Below are positions 20,760 through 31,772 of a DNA stretch of 64,000 nucleotides, one piece after another. A program made the translations under genes and the position numbers. This stretch comes from Lachnospiraceae bacterium NK4A179. GTDB lineage: Bacteria; Bacillota; Clostridia; Lachnospirales; Lachnospiraceae. Where the stretch lies: assembly GCA_000421045.1 (NCBI GenBank), contig ATWC01000007.1:1-64000 (forward strand), given 5' to 3'. Positions within the stretch are counted from its first letter, which is position 1; the number at the start of each line of letters is the position of its first letter. The notes beneath the pieces were generated by a model that was not told the origin of the DNA, did no database searches, and saw only the letters and a list, made by a program, of their open reading frames with translations.

Positions 20760-21803
20760 TCACACAAACACAGCCCATCTGAGTTTGGTGGAACGCGCTC
20801 TCGGATTATCAAAGCATTCTTTAGACGAAGGACGTATGACATCCTGTGAGCAATCACTGAAAATACCTGATCTTAAACATTCTTTGAATGCACGTTTTAC
20901 CAATCTGTCCTCTCCAGAGTGAAATGTGAGAAATACAGTTTTTCCACCGGGTTTCATCACATCGGGAAGGGAATAAAGCAGCGACTCCAACGCTTCATAT
21001 TCACCGTTTATGTCTATGCGCAACGCCTGGAAAACGCGCGCACAGGATTTCTTTACCGCCTCTTTTTTCTCACTTTCATCTAAAAAGGCTAACGCTTCCT
21101 CAACCGCATTCTTAAGATCCACTGTAGTTTCTATATGATCTTTTTTCCTGTTGTGCGATGCGATCACCTTCGCGATCCTGCCGGCATAAGGTTCATCGGC
21201 ATTCTCAATGAGCATCCCTTCTATCTCGTCTAAAGAGAGTTCCTTAAGCCTTTCGGCGGCGGTTATCCCTTTATGCTGGTTCATCCTTAAGTCCAGCGGA
21301 CTTTCTGTCTTGTACGAAAAACCTCTTGCCGGATTATCTATCTGCATTGATGAAACCCCAAGGTCCGCCATAAGAAAATCAAACTTTCCGAATTCATCCG
21401 CAGCCTTTTTCACGTCAGCAAAATTGATATGTCTTATCGCAAATATATCTTCTCCATATCCCTCTTTCCTAAGCCTCGCTTCAGTCTTTGCAGATTCATC
21501 CGGGTCCACATCAAGCGAAACAAGATGACCGCTTCCCGAAAGTTTTTTCAGTATCGCAGTCGAATGCCCGCCGTAACCCAGCGTGCAGTCGCATCCGTTC
21601 ATCCCGGGTTCGATACATAAATGCTCCAGAACCTCATCAACCATAATAGGTATATGCATGCCTGCGGGCGTACTGCCTTTGGCCATGACTTTTTCAACTG
21701 TATCCGAATATTTTGAGGGATCCAGTTCTTTATATTTTTCTTCGAATTTTTTCGGATGAGTTCCTGAATAATGAGGCCTGCGCCTGTGCTGTGTTTCTGA
21801 CAT
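20760..21803 (-). CDS. rsmH: 16S rRNA (cytosine-1402-N4)-methyltransferase RsmH
   Basis: The SAM-dependent methyltransferase motifs are DCTLGYGGHS, MADLGVSSMQID, FSYKTESPLDLRM and VFLTFHSGEDRLVK, all typical of RsmH/MraW. At 347 residues it is about 35-40 longer than usual because of a charged N-terminal extension before MHIPIMVDEVL. It is not next to mraZ/ftsL cell-division genes as in many bacteria. Confidence 0.93.
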   Translation of the reverse strand: MSETQHRRRPHYSGTHPKKFEEKYKELDPSKYSDTVEKVMAKGSTPAGMHIPIMVDEVLEHLCIEPGMNGCDCTLGYGGHSTAILKKLSGSGHLVSLDVDPDESAKTEARLRKEGYGEDIFAIRHINFADVKKAADEFGKFDFLMADLGVSSMQIDNPARGFSYKTESPLDLRMNQHKGITAAERLKELSLDEIEGMLIENADEPYAGRIAKVIASHNRKKDHIETTVDLKNAVEEALAFLDESEKKEAVKKSCARVFQALRIDINGEYEALESLLYSLPDVMKPGGKTVFLTFHSGEDRLVKRAFKECLRSGIFSDCSQDVIRPSSKECFDNPRARSTKLRWAVFV

Positions 21804-22014
21804 AAATCTTTCCTGAAAACAATGCTAAACTTCCGCAAAAAGAACATTACAATTATACTCCCGCATGCACAAAAAAACATCAATTTTTTTGGAATGTCAA
21901 AGACCATTTTATTCTTGTTAACAACCGTTAATTAAGTTAAAATATAAAAGAAAATCTCGGCAGTTTCTATCACGTTTTTCTACAGTGATATGCCAAAGTA
22001 AAGGAGTGAACTGT

Positions 22015-23739
22015 ATGACCAAAAAAAGAAATCGCAAGCTTATTTCCAAAGTCATCTACATCGCACTTTCAGCACTTATACTCGTCGTTACCATACTCAC
22101 AATCATCGGTGCGGTGCAGATCAACAAGGCATACTACACCGGGTACGAATCTGAACTAAAAAATGCCACCATCCAGCTCAAAAGCGAAGTATGCCATCTT
22201 GAAGACGGAGCCGACTGGGATAGCAGCAGCTATGAAGTTGTCAAAAAAGGCGGTACCGATGTTACCGGCAAGATCCAGGAGATCATAGATACACTTCACA
22301 AAGATACAGGTGTTGATTTCACTATTTTCATTGGCGACACCCGCGCTGTCACTTCTCTTATAAAGAAAGGCACCAATGACCGTATAGTCGGAACAAAAGC
22401 CTCCGATGTGGTTATAGCCCAGTGTCTGACCGGCGGCAATGATTACTTCGGAAAGAATCTTACCATCAATGAAGAGAAGTACGTGGTTTATTACATACCT
22501 CTTCGCAATTCAGATGATTCGATCGTAGGTATGGTATTTGCAGGTATTCCCAGTAAGAATGCCGGTCATGCGGTTATCAACAGCGTACTTTTAATGATAA
22601 TCTCGTCTGTAGTCATTACAGGTCTGATCTTTGCAGGCGGCATGTACGTTGCAAATAAAACTTCAGAAAGAATGAACAAGCTTGCCGAGCAGCTCATAGA
22701 ACTGTCAAACGGCAATCTTAACATAACAGTTGACCCCGCTCTCATAGCACGTATGGATGAGCTTGGAAGCATATCCGAAAGCACGCAGATACTCAAGGAC
22801 AAGCTCAACGAAACCATGAATCAGATCACCGGCATGGTCGGCAATCTCAATTCATCCAGCGATGAACTGAGCACTTCTTCTGATCAGGCTTCAGAGGCTT
22901 CATCTCAGGTAACGACCGCCATCGATGAGATATCAAAAGGTGCTGTTTCACAGGCCGAAAGCATCGAGACCGCAACAACCGATACCGCAAATATCGGTGA
23001 CAACATCGATGAGATAACAAAGCGCGTAAAGGAACTCGATACAGCTGCAACGGGAATGAAGAAGTCCTGCGACAATGCAATGCATGCCATGACTAACCTC
23101 ATCACCCAGAACACAAACGTTACCGAATCCGTTAAAGAGATCGGACAGACTATAGAATCCACCAATCAGTCAGCTAAGTCGATCGATACCTTCTCACAGG
23201 CTATCACCGATATAGCAACACAGACCAACCTCCTTTCACTCAACGCTTCGATAGAAGCAGCAAGAGCAGGTGAAGCAGGCAGAGGCTTTGCAGTCGTAGC
23301 CGATGAGATAAGAGCGCTTGCCGATCAATCCAAAGAGAGCGCAGACAAGATAAAGGATATCGTTGGACAGCTTCTTGCAGATTCCGATGCATCGGTTGCA
23401 GTAATGCAGAAGCTTAACGAAAACTTCTCGGAACAGAGCACACAGCTTGATGCAACCAAGCAGGATATGCATGATATGATGGAAAACGTGAATAACGTTT
23501 CCGAAAGTTCAGAGCTCATTTCAATAAGAGTTGCAGAACTTGATAAAGCAAAGGAAAGCCTCCTTTCCATCATTTCAGACCTGTCAGCTATTTCCGAAGA
23601 GAATGCTGCATCTACCGAAGAGACCAACGCTTCCATGGAAGAGCTCAATGCAACATTCAATATTTTAAATTCTGACGCTGCACAGCTCAAAGAACTTGCA
23701 GAAAAGCTCAACGATACCATCAGCTTCTTCAAGTTCTAA
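22015..23739 (+). CDS. Methyl-accepting chemotaxis protein
   Basis: The ATG at 22015 follows AAAGGAG at eight bases, giving 574 residues. It has a membrane segment (about 11-33), an extracellular sensor of single-Cache type (about 35-190), a second membrane segment (about 193-217), HAMP and a cytoplasmic signalling domain. The hairpin tip [20 protein letters not shown] is the invariant CheA/CheW contact. The ligand is unknown. Its presence implies motility. Confidence 0.95.
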   Translation: MTKKRNRKLISKVIYIALSALILVVTILTIIGAVQINKAYYTGYESELKNATIQLKSEVCHLEDGADWDSSSYEVVKKGGTDVTGKIQEIIDTLHKDTGVDFTIFIGDTRAVTSLIKKGTNDRIVGTKASDVVIAQCLTGGNDYFGKNLTINEEKYVVYYIPLRNSDDSIVGMVFAGIPSKNAGHAVINSVLLMIISSVVITGLIFAGGMYVANKTSERMNKLAEQLIELSNGNLNITVDPALIARMDELGSISESTQILKDKLNETMNQITGMVGNLNSSSDELSTSSDQASEASSQVTTAIDEISKGAVSQAESIETATTDTANIGDNIDEITKRVKELDTAATGMKKSCDNAMHAMTNLITQNTNVTESVKEIGQTIESTNQSAKSIDTFSQAITDIATQTNLLSLNASIEAARAGEAGRGFAVVADEIRALADQSKESADKIKDIVGQLLADSDASVAVMQKLNENFSEQSTQLDATKQDMHDMMENVNNVSESSELISIRVAELDKAKESLLSIISDLSAISEENAASTEETNASMEELNATFNILNSDAAQLKELAEKLNDTISFFKF

Positions 23740-23774
23740 AGCATAAACGACCTAAGTATTAAAAAGAGACACAT

Positions 23775-25526
23775 ATGGATTACAAAGAATTATTTTCCCG
23801 CTGGTCAGAGCTTCTGCCAGCGGGAAGCTCATTAAAAAAGGATCTTGAAACGGCTGCAGCTGACCCTGCAGATATTGAAGACCGTTTCTACAAAGAACTT
23901 TCATTCGGTACTGCCGGACTCAGAGGCAAGCTCGGAGCCGGCACGAATCGTATGAATTTTTATACTGTCGGCCGCGCTGCAGAAGGGCTTGCCGAATATA
24001 TACTTGAGTGCGGAAAAGAAGCCGCAGACAAGGGTGTTATCATAGCCTGCGATCCGAGACACTTCTCCAGAGAGTTCTCACTCATGACCGCAGAGATCTT
24101 TGCATCTGCAGGTATAAAGACTTATATCTTTCCCGATATGCGCCCCACTCCGGAACTTGCATTCATGATAAGAAAGCTCGGAGCCGTATCAGGAGTCAAT
24201 ATAACTGCATCCCACAATCCAAAGGAATATAACGGTTTCAAGGCATACTGGGATGACGGCTGCCAGGTAAGTTCATCTGTTGCAGACGGAATGACCGAAA
24301 AGATATTTGCTCTCGATTACTTTGATCACAGAGCATCGGATATAGTAAACAGATATGCCTGCGGTAACGAGCCCGACATATCATCCTATGAAAACATCAT
24401 TACGCTTGACGCATCCTATGACAGAATGTATCTGGACCGGATAGAGGCACTCGCCATACATTCCGGCGATGATCTGGATCTTTCGATCCCTATTGTCTAC
24501 ACGCCTCTCAACGGTGCCGGCAGCATACCTTTCGAACAGATGCTGAAAGACAGGGGTTTTGATAATTTCCATATCGTTCCCGAACAGAAAGATCCCGATC
24601 CCGACTTTACCTCAGTCGGCTATCCCAATCCCGAATCCCCCGCCGCTTTTAAGCTTTCGGAAGAACTCGGCAGAAAAACAGGTGCTGAACTTCTTATGGC
24701 TACTGATCCGGATGCGGACCGCTTCGCCATCGAAATAAGAAACGAAAACGGTGATTACATCCCTTTAAACGGAAACCAGACCGGCTACATACTTGTCAGC
24801 TACATACTCAATGGGCACAGATCCGCAGGCACGCTTCCTTCAAACGGAGCAATGATAAAGTCCATAGTCACTTCAACCCTTAGCACCCACATTGCAGAGG
24901 CAAACGGTGTGCGCATGTTTGAAAGTCTTACCGGATTTAAAAATATCTGCGGACAATTCCCCTATCTTGAAGAGAACGGCCTTGTATATCTGTTCGGCTA
25001 CGAAGAATCCGTAGGCTATGCCGCATGTCCCGACATACGTGACAAGGACGGTATCAGCGCAGGCATGCTCGTTGCAGAGGCTGCTGCCTACTACAGAAAA
25101 AAAGGCAAGACCTTATCGCAGGTGCTCGATGACATTTATGAGGAATATGGATTCTATTCGGAAGATGAGCCCAATCTCGTGCTTGAAGGCATGGAGGGTG
25201 CGGAACGTATAAAACGCATGATGGAATTCATAAGAAAATATCCGCCTGCAGAAGTGGCCGGAAGAAAAGTTCTTGAGATCATCGATTATACCGACGGATA
25301 CACGCCTGCTGCAGGCCCGCGCATTCCGTCCACCAACGCGCTGAGATTCTTCCTTGAAGATAAGGAAACAAAAAAGCCCGATACCTGGTTCGCAGTGCGC
25401 CCCTCCGGTACCGAGCCCAAGATCAAATTTTATTTCTATACAAAACAGGATTCCCGCGAAAAAGCTTCCGCGGTAAATGAAGCCATAAAGAAGGATATCA
25501 TGTCCTTCATAGAAAGCGTTAAATAA
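23775..25526 (+). CDS. Phosphohexomutase (phosphoglucomutase/phosphomannomutase family)
   Basis: This 583-residue protein of the alpha-D-phosphohexomutase superfamily has phosphoserine loop TASHNPKEYNG (Ser146), metal loop DPDADRF, sugar loop GYEESVGY and phosphate loop RPSGTEPKIKFY. It interconverts hexose 1- and 6-phosphates and supplies UDP-sugars. It follows the chemoreceptor gene by 35 bases and converges with the DAHP synthase gene with only four bases between the stops. Confidence 0.95.
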   Translation: MDYKELFSRWSELLPAGSSLKKDLETAAADPADIEDRFYKELSFGTAGLRGKLGAGTNRMNFYTVGRAAEGLAEYILECGKEAADKGVIIACDPRHFSREFSLMTAEIFASAGIKTYIFPDMRPTPELAFMIRKLGAVSGVNITASHNPKEYNGFKAYWDDGCQVSSSVADGMTEKIFALDYFDHRASDIVNRYACGNEPDISSYENIITLDASYDRMYLDRIEALAIHSGDDLDLSIPIVYTPLNGAGSIPFEQMLKDRGFDNFHIVPEQKDPDPDFTSVGYPNPESPAAFKLSEELGRKTGAELLMATDPDADRFAIEIRNENGDYIPLNGNQTGYILVSYILNGHRSAGTLPSNGAMIKSIVTSTLSTHIAEANGVRMFESLTGFKNICGQFPYLEENGLVYLFGYEESVGYAACPDIRDKDGISAGMLVAEAAAYYRKKGKTLSQVLDDIYEEYGFYSEDEPNLVLEGMEGAERIKRMMEFIRKYPPAEVAGRKVLEIIDYTDGYTPAAGPRIPSTNALRFFLEDKETKKPDTWFAVRPSGTEPKIKFYFYTKQDSREKASAVNEAIKKDIMSFIESVK

Positions 25527-25530
25527 GAGA

Positions 25531-26565
25531 TCAAACGAGATCTGCTATAAGCTTGATCAGATCCTTTGATTTCGCCCAGCCCAGGCAGGGATCCGTTATG
25601 GACATTCCGTAATGACCCTCGCCTATCTTCTGGGCACCGTCCTCGATATAACTCTCTATCATAAGCCCCTTCACCATACTCTTTATATCATCGGAATGTC
25701 TTATGCTGTAGAGTACATCTTTTGATATCCTTATCTGCTCAAGATAATCCTTGCCGGAGTTCGCATGATTTGTATCTACGATCACGGCAGGATTTTTTAT
25801 TTCCTTTGATGCATACGCTCTTGCAAGATTGATAAGATCCTCATAATGATAATTCGGATGACTTCTTCCGAACTTATCCACTGATCCTCTTAGTATCGAA
25901 TGCGCAAGCGGATTTCCGGGAGTCTGCACTTCCCATCCTCTGTATTGGAAACGCTGGGGATTCTGTGCAGCTATCACTGAATTAAGCATAACGTTTATAT
26001 CGCCGCTGGTAGGATTCTTCATTCCCACAGGAATACCGAGGCCGCTTGATACAAGCCTGTGTTCCTGATCCTCAACAGAACGTGCGCCTACCGCAACGTA
26101 CGAAAGCAGATCGGAAAGATATCTGTGATTTGAGGGATAAAGCATCTCTTCAGCACATGTAAATCCCGTCTCTGTTACTATCCTGCTGTGCATCTCACGT
26201 ATTGCGATGATGCCGGCAAGCATATCCTCAGCCTTTTCCGGATCGGGCTGATGAAGCATTCCCTTGTAACCCAGTCCTGTTGTACGAGGCTTGTTTGTAT
26301 AAACTCTGGGAATAATGAATATCTTATCCTTCACCTCGTCTGCCACTTCTTTCAGCCTGTGCATATAATCAAGCACCGCAGGCTCATTATCGGCAGAACA
26401 GGGACCTATTATAAGAAGGAACTTGTCAGACCTGCCCTCAAAAATATCGGCGATCTGTCTGTCTCTTTCCTCTTTTATCTTCTCAACTTCATTAGGTACG
26501 GGAAACTGCATCTTAAGCTCACTGGGCTGAGGCAGTTTTCTCACAAACTTCATCTGCATATCCAT
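25531..26565 (-). CDS. aroF: 3-deoxy-7-phosphoheptulonate synthase (DAHP synthase, class I AroF/G/H type)
   Basis: The 344-residue enzyme of the shikimate pathway contains LLIIGPCSADNEPAVLDY, FIIPRVYTNKPRTTGLGYKG, SGDINVMLNS and TNHANSGKDY. It joins PEP and erythrose 4-phosphate. A ribosome site AGGAGG lies nine bases before the ATG. Allosteric specificity (Phe/Tyr/Trp) cannot be decided by eye. Confidence 0.96.
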   Translation of the reverse strand: MDMQMKFVRKLPQPSELKMQFPVPNEVEKIKEERDRQIADIFEGRSDKFLLIIGPCSADNEPAVLDYMHRLKEVADEVKDKIFIIPRVYTNKPRTTGLGYKGMLHQPDPEKAEDMLAGIIAIREMHSRIVTETGFTCAEEMLYPSNHRYLSDLLSYVAVGARSVEDQEHRLVSSGLGIPVGMKNPTSGDINVMLNSVIAAQNPQRFQYRGWEVQTPGNPLAHSILRGSVDKFGRSHPNYHYEDLINLARAYASKEIKNPAVIVDTNHANSGKDYLEQIRISKDVLYSIRHSDDIKSMVKGLMIESYIEDGAQKIGEGHYGMSITDPCLGWAKSKDLIKLIADLV

Positions 26566-26639
26566 AGCTGATATCCTCCTGTATTACGCTCATGCCGCTA
26601 AATTGTATATTCAGCCGGCGATATTTGTCAATCTGCGTT

Positions 26640-28169
26640 TTAGGCTTTGTGACCGCCTATCTGTCCGTTGCGCTCTATGGTCATGGCGCCCTCCTCCAGG
26701 TTCATCCCTTTGATGACAGCATTCTTTCCGTATTTCTTTTGCATCGAGAGCACAGCTCTCTGAAGCTTCATCTCCCGCTCTTCCTTTTCGCGCTGCAGAC
26801 GATTCTTGTCCTCCATATCATCGGTATAAGAAAAAATATCCATCTGCTCATATGCAGACTCCACTTCGGCCACATCGGATGCACGCTTTACATGCTCCGC
26901 CACAACATATACCTTGCGAATGAGCATGTCATAATTTATTATCCTGTCATACAGGCGCGTCACCGCTTCACTTATCATCCGGGTAGAAGCCGTGTAATGC
27001 GGAAGATTTTCAGTGCCGTGCGCATGCTTGGGGACCTGACGACCGTAATGATCATATTCCACCGGTCCATGATAATTCTTCCTTCTTTCCGGGTCATTTA
27101 AATTCTCTATATCATAGATGACCGTAAGCACCATCTGATTTGTGAGCAGTTCCTTATCTGTAAGATCAAGAGTCAGAAGATCTGCCATCTCCCTGACTAT
27201 AAGCCTGCCCTTCTCTGCCGTGTATGGTTCTTTAAGAACCTGCCCGGTGCTTAAACTGTTATCTTCCGACTTGTAGTTCTTGGCCTGTTCTATAGTGCAG
27301 GGCTCCACGCCCCATGCATGATCTATCAGAAGCTCCGCATTTATCCCGAACAGTTTATAAAGAAGATCTTCATTATGAAAATCCGTATCCTTTCCTACTG
27401 AACACTTTGCCACATCACCCATGGTATACATATCATAGTAAGCAAGCTTTCTCGCCGTACCCGGACCTACCCTCCAGAAATCGGTTATGGGTTCATGTGT
27501 CCAGAGGGTACGCCTGTAGGTTTTCTCATCAAGTTCTGCAATGCGCACCCCATCCTTATCGGCCGGCATATGCTTGGCTGTGATATCCATCGCTATCTTG
27601 GCCAGATACATATTTGTGCCTATGCCTGCCGTAGCGGTTATCCCGGTTGTCTCCAGCACATCCCTTATCATTGTCATCGTGAGTTCCCTCGGGCTCTTCC
27701 CGTAGACTGCCGAATAATGCGTAAGGTCGATAAATACCTCATCGACTGAGTAGGCCATCAGATCCTCCGGTGCAACGTACTTAAGATATATCGAATATAT
27801 CTTTGCGCTCACATCCATATAAAGCGACATGCGCGGAGGTGCTGTTATATAAGAAAGTTCAAGTGTCTTATCGGCCTTCAGCTCCGCAGCGACATATGAA
27901 CTTCCGGAGAAATGCCCGCCTGCTTCCTTAAGCCTTAAAGCGTTGACCTCCTTCACCCTCTGCACAACTTCAAAAAGCCTTGCTCTTCCCGATACGCCGT
28001 AAGCTTTGAGCGACGGGGAAACAGCGAGGCATATAGTCTTTTCCGTACGCGAGGCATCAGCAACAACCAGATTGACACCAAGCGGATCAAGGCCTCTGTC
28101 TGCGGCCTCAACGGACGCGTAGAAGCTTTTCAGATCTATAGCTGCATATATATGAGGGCTCTTTTCCAT
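26640..28169 (-). CDS. Y-family DNA polymerase (UvrX/DinB-like)
   Basis: The 509-residue translesion polymerase has AAIDLKSFYASVEA with the first catalytic Asp and SVDEVFIDLT with the Asp-Glu pair. A thumb region TATAGIGTNMYLAKIAMD and a little-finger domain follow. The DLKSFYASVE form with Lys is typical of the UvrX-type group in Firmicutes and of phage- and plasmid-borne copies. The C-terminal 60 residues are a charged helix. Probably SOS-regulated, though I see no clear LexA box in the short upstream region. Confidence 0.93.
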   Translation of the reverse strand: MEKSPHIYAAIDLKSFYASVEAADRGLDPLGVNLVVADASRTEKTICLAVSPSLKAYGVSGRARLFEVVQRVKEVNALRLKEAGGHFSGSSYVAAELKADKTLELSYITAPPRMSLYMDVSAKIYSIYLKYVAPEDLMAYSVDEVFIDLTHYSAVYGKSPRELTMTMIRDVLETTGITATAGIGTNMYLAKIAMDITAKHMPADKDGVRIAELDEKTYRRTLWTHEPITDFWRVGPGTARKLAYYDMYTMGDVAKCSVGKDTDFHNEDLLYKLFGINAELLIDHAWGVEPCTIEQAKNYKSEDNSLSTGQVLKEPYTAEKGRLIVREMADLLTLDLTDKELLTNQMVLTVIYDIENLNDPERRKNYHGPVEYDHYGRQVPKHAHGTENLPHYTASTRMISEAVTRLYDRIINYDMLIRKVYVVAEHVKRASDVAEVESAYEQMDIFSYTDDMEDKNRLQREKEEREMKLQRAVLSMQKKYGKNAVIKGMNLEEGAMTIERNGQIGGHKA

Positions 28170-28331
28170 AGTGTTTTCAGAATATCACAAAGGCTTCTGC
28201 AAGTCAAACAGATGTTCGATTATCGTGGTATGGGCGTGCTTGAATGTAATACCGCCTCATGATATACTTGCAATCAGCGCGGGTAAAAGAGAATACCCGT
28301 GTTTTAATTATTTATAATTGAGGTTAAATTA

Positions 28332-29330
28332 ATGACTCAGAACGCGGCAGCATTTTCACTTACGGATTTTCCCGGTATGGAGGAAGATCTCGAAAAAGTC
28401 AACGGGCACATTAAACGCCTGCTCTCTTCCGACCTTCCATCTATGCAGGAAATGATGGATTACGTACTGGGAGCACGCGGCAAACAGATCAGACCGATAC
28501 TCACAATACTCTGCTCCAAGCTTCACGGCAAGCAGAATTCGGATGCAACGGAGATGGCTGCCATCGTGGAGATATTCCATACAGCCTCTCTTATACATGA
28601 CGATATCATCGACAATGCCGATACAAGAAGAGGACGTCCTTCCGTTCAGCAGAAGTTCGGACGCGACATGGCTCTCTATGCCGGTGATTTTATGATATTT
28701 TCAACACTTGCTCAGACTCTGCTCACTGCAAAAGTCTGGTACAAGGATATCTTCAAGAAAATGAATGTAATGTGCACCGGTGAGATAGCACAGTACGGAA
28801 AGAGACACGATCCCGACATCACCGAGGAGCAGTATCTGAATAATATAGTAGGAAAAACATCTGCTATGTTTTCTGCCGCATGTCTGATGGGCGCATACAG
28901 CGGTTCCTGCACACAGAAGGAAATAGCCGCTGTTGATGAATACGCCAAAAATTTCGGACTTATATTCCAGCTCAGGGATGATCTGCGTGATTTCCTCACA
29001 ACGGAAAAAGAATCAAAGAAGCCCGTACACAGCGATTTCAGGAACGGATACTTTACACTTCCCGCGATCGTCACATTCCGCGATGAAAAGTACGGCCCCA
29101 TGCTCCGCGATATAAATGCAAAGCTTGAACGCGGCGAGGATGATCCTTCGATAGACGAAGAGCTTCAGAAGCTCATGACGGCATCCGGCGGCTATGAATA
29201 TTCACTTAAGAAGATGCAGGAATGCAGAGATGCCGCAATAGCCGCTCTCGAACCAATAAAAGAATCCGACGCAAAGAATAAGCTTACGGAAATAGTAAAT
29301 TACTGCTACGACAGCATGGAAACGCTTTAA
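28332..29330 (+). CDS. Polyprenyl diphosphate synthase
   Basis: This 332-residue trans-isoprenyl synthase has first aspartate-rich motif IHDDIIDNADTRRGRPS and second motif LRDDLRDF, where family members more often have DDxxD. Its length and the lack of a partner subunit suggest a medium- or long-chain synthase for quinone or carrier-lipid precursors. Product length is not predictable here. Confidence 0.9.
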   Translation: MTQNAAAFSLTDFPGMEEDLEKVNGHIKRLLSSDLPSMQEMMDYVLGARGKQIRPILTILCSKLHGKQNSDATEMAAIVEIFHTASLIHDDIIDNADTRRGRPSVQQKFGRDMALYAGDFMIFSTLAQTLLTAKVWYKDIFKKMNVMCTGEIAQYGKRHDPDITEEQYLNNIVGKTSAMFSAACLMGAYSGSCTQKEIAAVDEYAKNFGLIFQLRDDLRDFLTTEKESKKPVHSDFRNGYFTLPAIVTFRDEKYGPMLRDINAKLERGEDDPSIDEELQKLMTASGGYEYSLKKMQECRDAAIAALEPIKESDAKNKLTEIVNYCYDSMETL

Positions 29331-29358
29331 TAAGCCGCTCGCAGCTTTGGAGGGAAAA

Positions 29359-30579
29359 ATGAGAGAACAGATTATCACAAGTCTTCTTGACAACGATCTG
29401 TACAAATTCAACATGGGACAGTGTCTGCTTCATCAGTATGCAGATGCCAATGTTGTATGGCAGTACAAAAACCGCGATGCAGAGACAAGAAAATTCTCAC
29501 CTGAAATGGTGGAAGAAATAAAAGAACAGGTCAAGGCTTTCTGCGCACTGCAGTTTTCAAAAGAGGAGCTCGATTATCTCAGCACCTCATGCCCCTGGCT
29601 TTCCAAAGACTACATATCATTCTTAAGCATCTATCATCCCCAGTATGACTGGTTCGATATAAAGCTTGATGACAATGACCAGCTCTATCTTACAGTATCA
29701 GGTCCCCAGTTTCTTACAACTTACTGCGAGACCCCTGTAATGAGCATCATCTCGGAGACATGGTTTAAGATGGAGCTTGCTCCGGATGCATATACATCGG
29801 CTGAGGAAGAGCTTTACAGACGTACGGATGAAAAGCTTGAAAAACTTAAGACCGGTGAGCTTGAGCTTGGCGCCTTCTCCGACTTCGGATCAAGAAGAAG
29901 ATTCTCAAAAAAGACATTCGACGAGATAATCAGAAAATTCTCTGAAGCAAAGAGCGAATTCAAAAACAGCATCTTCGTTGGTACCAGCAACGTTGAGTTC
30001 GCAAAGAAATATAAGATACGTCCTGTAGGCACCATTGCCCACGAGCTTATACAGACCATAGGTCAGGGTTATCCGGAAAGAAATCCGGCTTACTCAAACA
30101 AATTCGTCATGGATGCATGGCACAGAGAATACGGCACCGAAAACGGAACCTATCTTACGGACTGCATAGGAACCGATGTATTCCTCAGAGACTTTGACAG
30201 GGTAAATGCAAAGCTTTTCGATGGTGTGCGTCACGATTCAGGTGATCCCTACGAATGGGGCGAGAAAATGCTCAAGCATTACGAGAAGCTCGGCATCAAT
30301 GCACACGAAAAGACACTGCTCTTCTCCGACAGTCTCAACTTTGAAAAGGCTCACTCTATCAGACACGCCTTTGCGGATAAAGCCAAGGTTGCTTTCGGAA
30401 TAGGAACCTATATCGTTGCCGATACAAATGTAAAATACATGAACCAGGTATTAAAGGTAGTAGAGGTTAACGGTCGTCCGGTTGCAAAACTTTCCGATGT
30501 GGAAGGCAAGAATATGTGCAGGGATCCCAAGTATATCGACTACCTGCAGCGAGCTATCAAATGGAGAATGGAACACTGA
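29359..30579 (+). CDS. pncB: Nicotinate phosphoribosyltransferase
   Basis: The ATG at 29359 follows GGAGGG, giving 406 residues. The NAPRTase features are DLYKFNMGQ at the start, SDFGSRRRFS, GTSNVEFAKKY, GTIAHE (active-site region) and RHDSGDPYEWGEKM. It converts nicotinate to NaMN in NAD salvage. Its stop codon directly abuts the galK start. Confidence 0.96.
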   Translation: MREQIITSLLDNDLYKFNMGQCLLHQYADANVVWQYKNRDAETRKFSPEMVEEIKEQVKAFCALQFSKEELDYLSTSCPWLSKDYISFLSIYHPQYDWFDIKLDDNDQLYLTVSGPQFLTTYCETPVMSIISETWFKMELAPDAYTSAEEELYRRTDEKLEKLKTGELELGAFSDFGSRRRFSKKTFDEIIRKFSEAKSEFKNSIFVGTSNVEFAKKYKIRPVGTIAHELIQTIGQGYPERNPAYSNKFVMDAWHREYGTENGTYLTDCIGTDVFLRDFDRVNAKLFDGVRHDSGDPYEWGEKMLKHYEKLGINAHEKTLLFSDSLNFEKAHSIRHAFADKAKVAFGIGTYIVADTNVKYMNQVLKVVEVNGRPVAKLSDVEGKNMCRDPKYIDYLQRAIKWRMEH

Positions 30580-31758
30580 ATGGAAACACAGAAGGCGCTT
30601 AACGCATTTAAAGAACATTTCGGAGACGCAGACGTTTCCGTATTCAGCGCTCCCGGCCGCACCGAAGTGGGCGGCAATCATACCGATCACCAGCATGGAG
30701 AAGTGCTCTGTGCCGCAGTCGACCTTGAAGCACTCGCTGTGGCTGCACCCTGCGAAGGTGATACCGTGCATATTTACTCAGAGGGTTATGGGATGCTTGA
30801 AGTATCCCCTTCTGTTAAACCCGAATGCGGAACAGCAGAATCGATCATATATGGCGTACTTAAGGAAGCCGAAAAACGCGGTTTCAAAACAGGCGCTTTC
30901 AATGCATATGTAATATCAAATGTTATCGGCGGCTCAGGACTTTCATCCTCTGCCGCTTTTGAAATTCTGATCGGCACATGCATATCATACCTGTTCAATG
31001 ACGGAAAGATCGATGCCGTGACCAACGCCATCATAGGTCAGGCTGCCGAGAATAACAGTTTCGGGAAGCCTTGCGGACTTATGGATCAGATGGCAAGCTC
31101 GGTCGGTGCACTCTGCCATATTGATTTTAAAGATCCTTCAGAACCTGTTTTTGAAAAGATATCATTTGATCTGGACAAGGCCGGCTATGATCTGTGCATC
31201 ACCGATGTGAAGGCCAGCCACGCAGATCTTACAGATGAATATGCGGCAATCCCTGACGAAATGAAAAAAGTTGCCGCATTCTTCGGCAAATCCGTTCTCA
31301 GGGAAATTAACGAAAGCGATGTGTTTGAAAATATCCGGGCTCTCAGAAAAGAACTGGGAGACAGACCGGTGTTGCGCGCCATTCACTTCTTTGAAGAAAA
31401 CAAAAGAGTAAGACGCGAATGCGAAGCACTGAAAAACGGGGACATGCCTGCCTTCCTTGAGAATGTAAGACTCTCAGGAAACTCCTCTTTCAAATTCCTG
31501 CAGAATGTCTACCCTTCATCCGATCCCACACTTCAGGCTGTATCAATTGCACTTGCAGTAAGTGAGACAGTACTTGATGAAGATGGCTCTTACACCGGAG
31601 CATGCCGCGTTCACGGTGGCGGCTTTGCCGGAACAATACAGGCCTTTGTAAGAAAAGATAAGACAGAAGCTTATGTATCAGCCATGGATTCAGTCTTTGG
31701 AAAAGGCTCCTGCCTTGTGCTTCATATAAGGGAAGCAGGCGGAATAAAGATCATGTGA
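30580..31758 (+). CDS. galK: Galactokinase
   Basis: The 392-residue GHMP kinase has galactose motif APGRTEVGGNHTDHQHG, ATP loop GGSGLSSSAAFE and C-terminal motif GACRVHGGGFAGTIQ. It phosphorylates galactose at C1. The family often has R-I/T-E-x-x-G-E-H-T-D; here the Glu before His is Asn (GGNHTDH), a common Clostridia variant. The ATG follows the pncB stop with no gap, an unusual functional pairing likely due to operon fusion. Confidence 0.95.
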   Translation: METQKALNAFKEHFGDADVSVFSAPGRTEVGGNHTDHQHGEVLCAAVDLEALAVAAPCEGDTVHIYSEGYGMLEVSPSVKPECGTAESIIYGVLKEAEKRGFKTGAFNAYVISNVIGGSGLSSSAAFEILIGTCISYLFNDGKIDAVTNAIIGQAAENNSFGKPCGLMDQMASSVGALCHIDFKDPSEPVFEKISFDLDKAGYDLCITDVKASHADLTDEYAAIPDEMKKVAAFFGKSVLREINESDVFENIRALRKELGDRPVLRAIHFFEENKRVRRECEALKNGDMPAFLENVRLSGNSSFKFLQNVYPSSDPTLQAVSIALAVSETVLDEDGSYTGACRVHGGGFAGTIQAFVRKDKTEAYVSAMDSVFGKGSCLVLHIREAGGIKIM

Positions 31759-31772
31759 TCCAGCGCGACAGG

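Noticed and set aside
20726-20760. Hairpin CTCAAC-TGTCA/TGACA-GTTGAG followed by TCTTTTT on the plus strand
   Set aside because: No plus-strand gene ends here and the minus strand has no T-run, so it was not called a terminator; it might be an operator.
28269-28310. Hairpin GGGTA/TACCC before the polyprenyl synthase gene
   Set aside because: The stem is short and the following T-tract sits just upstream of a gene start; neither a terminator nor a riboswitch can be supported.
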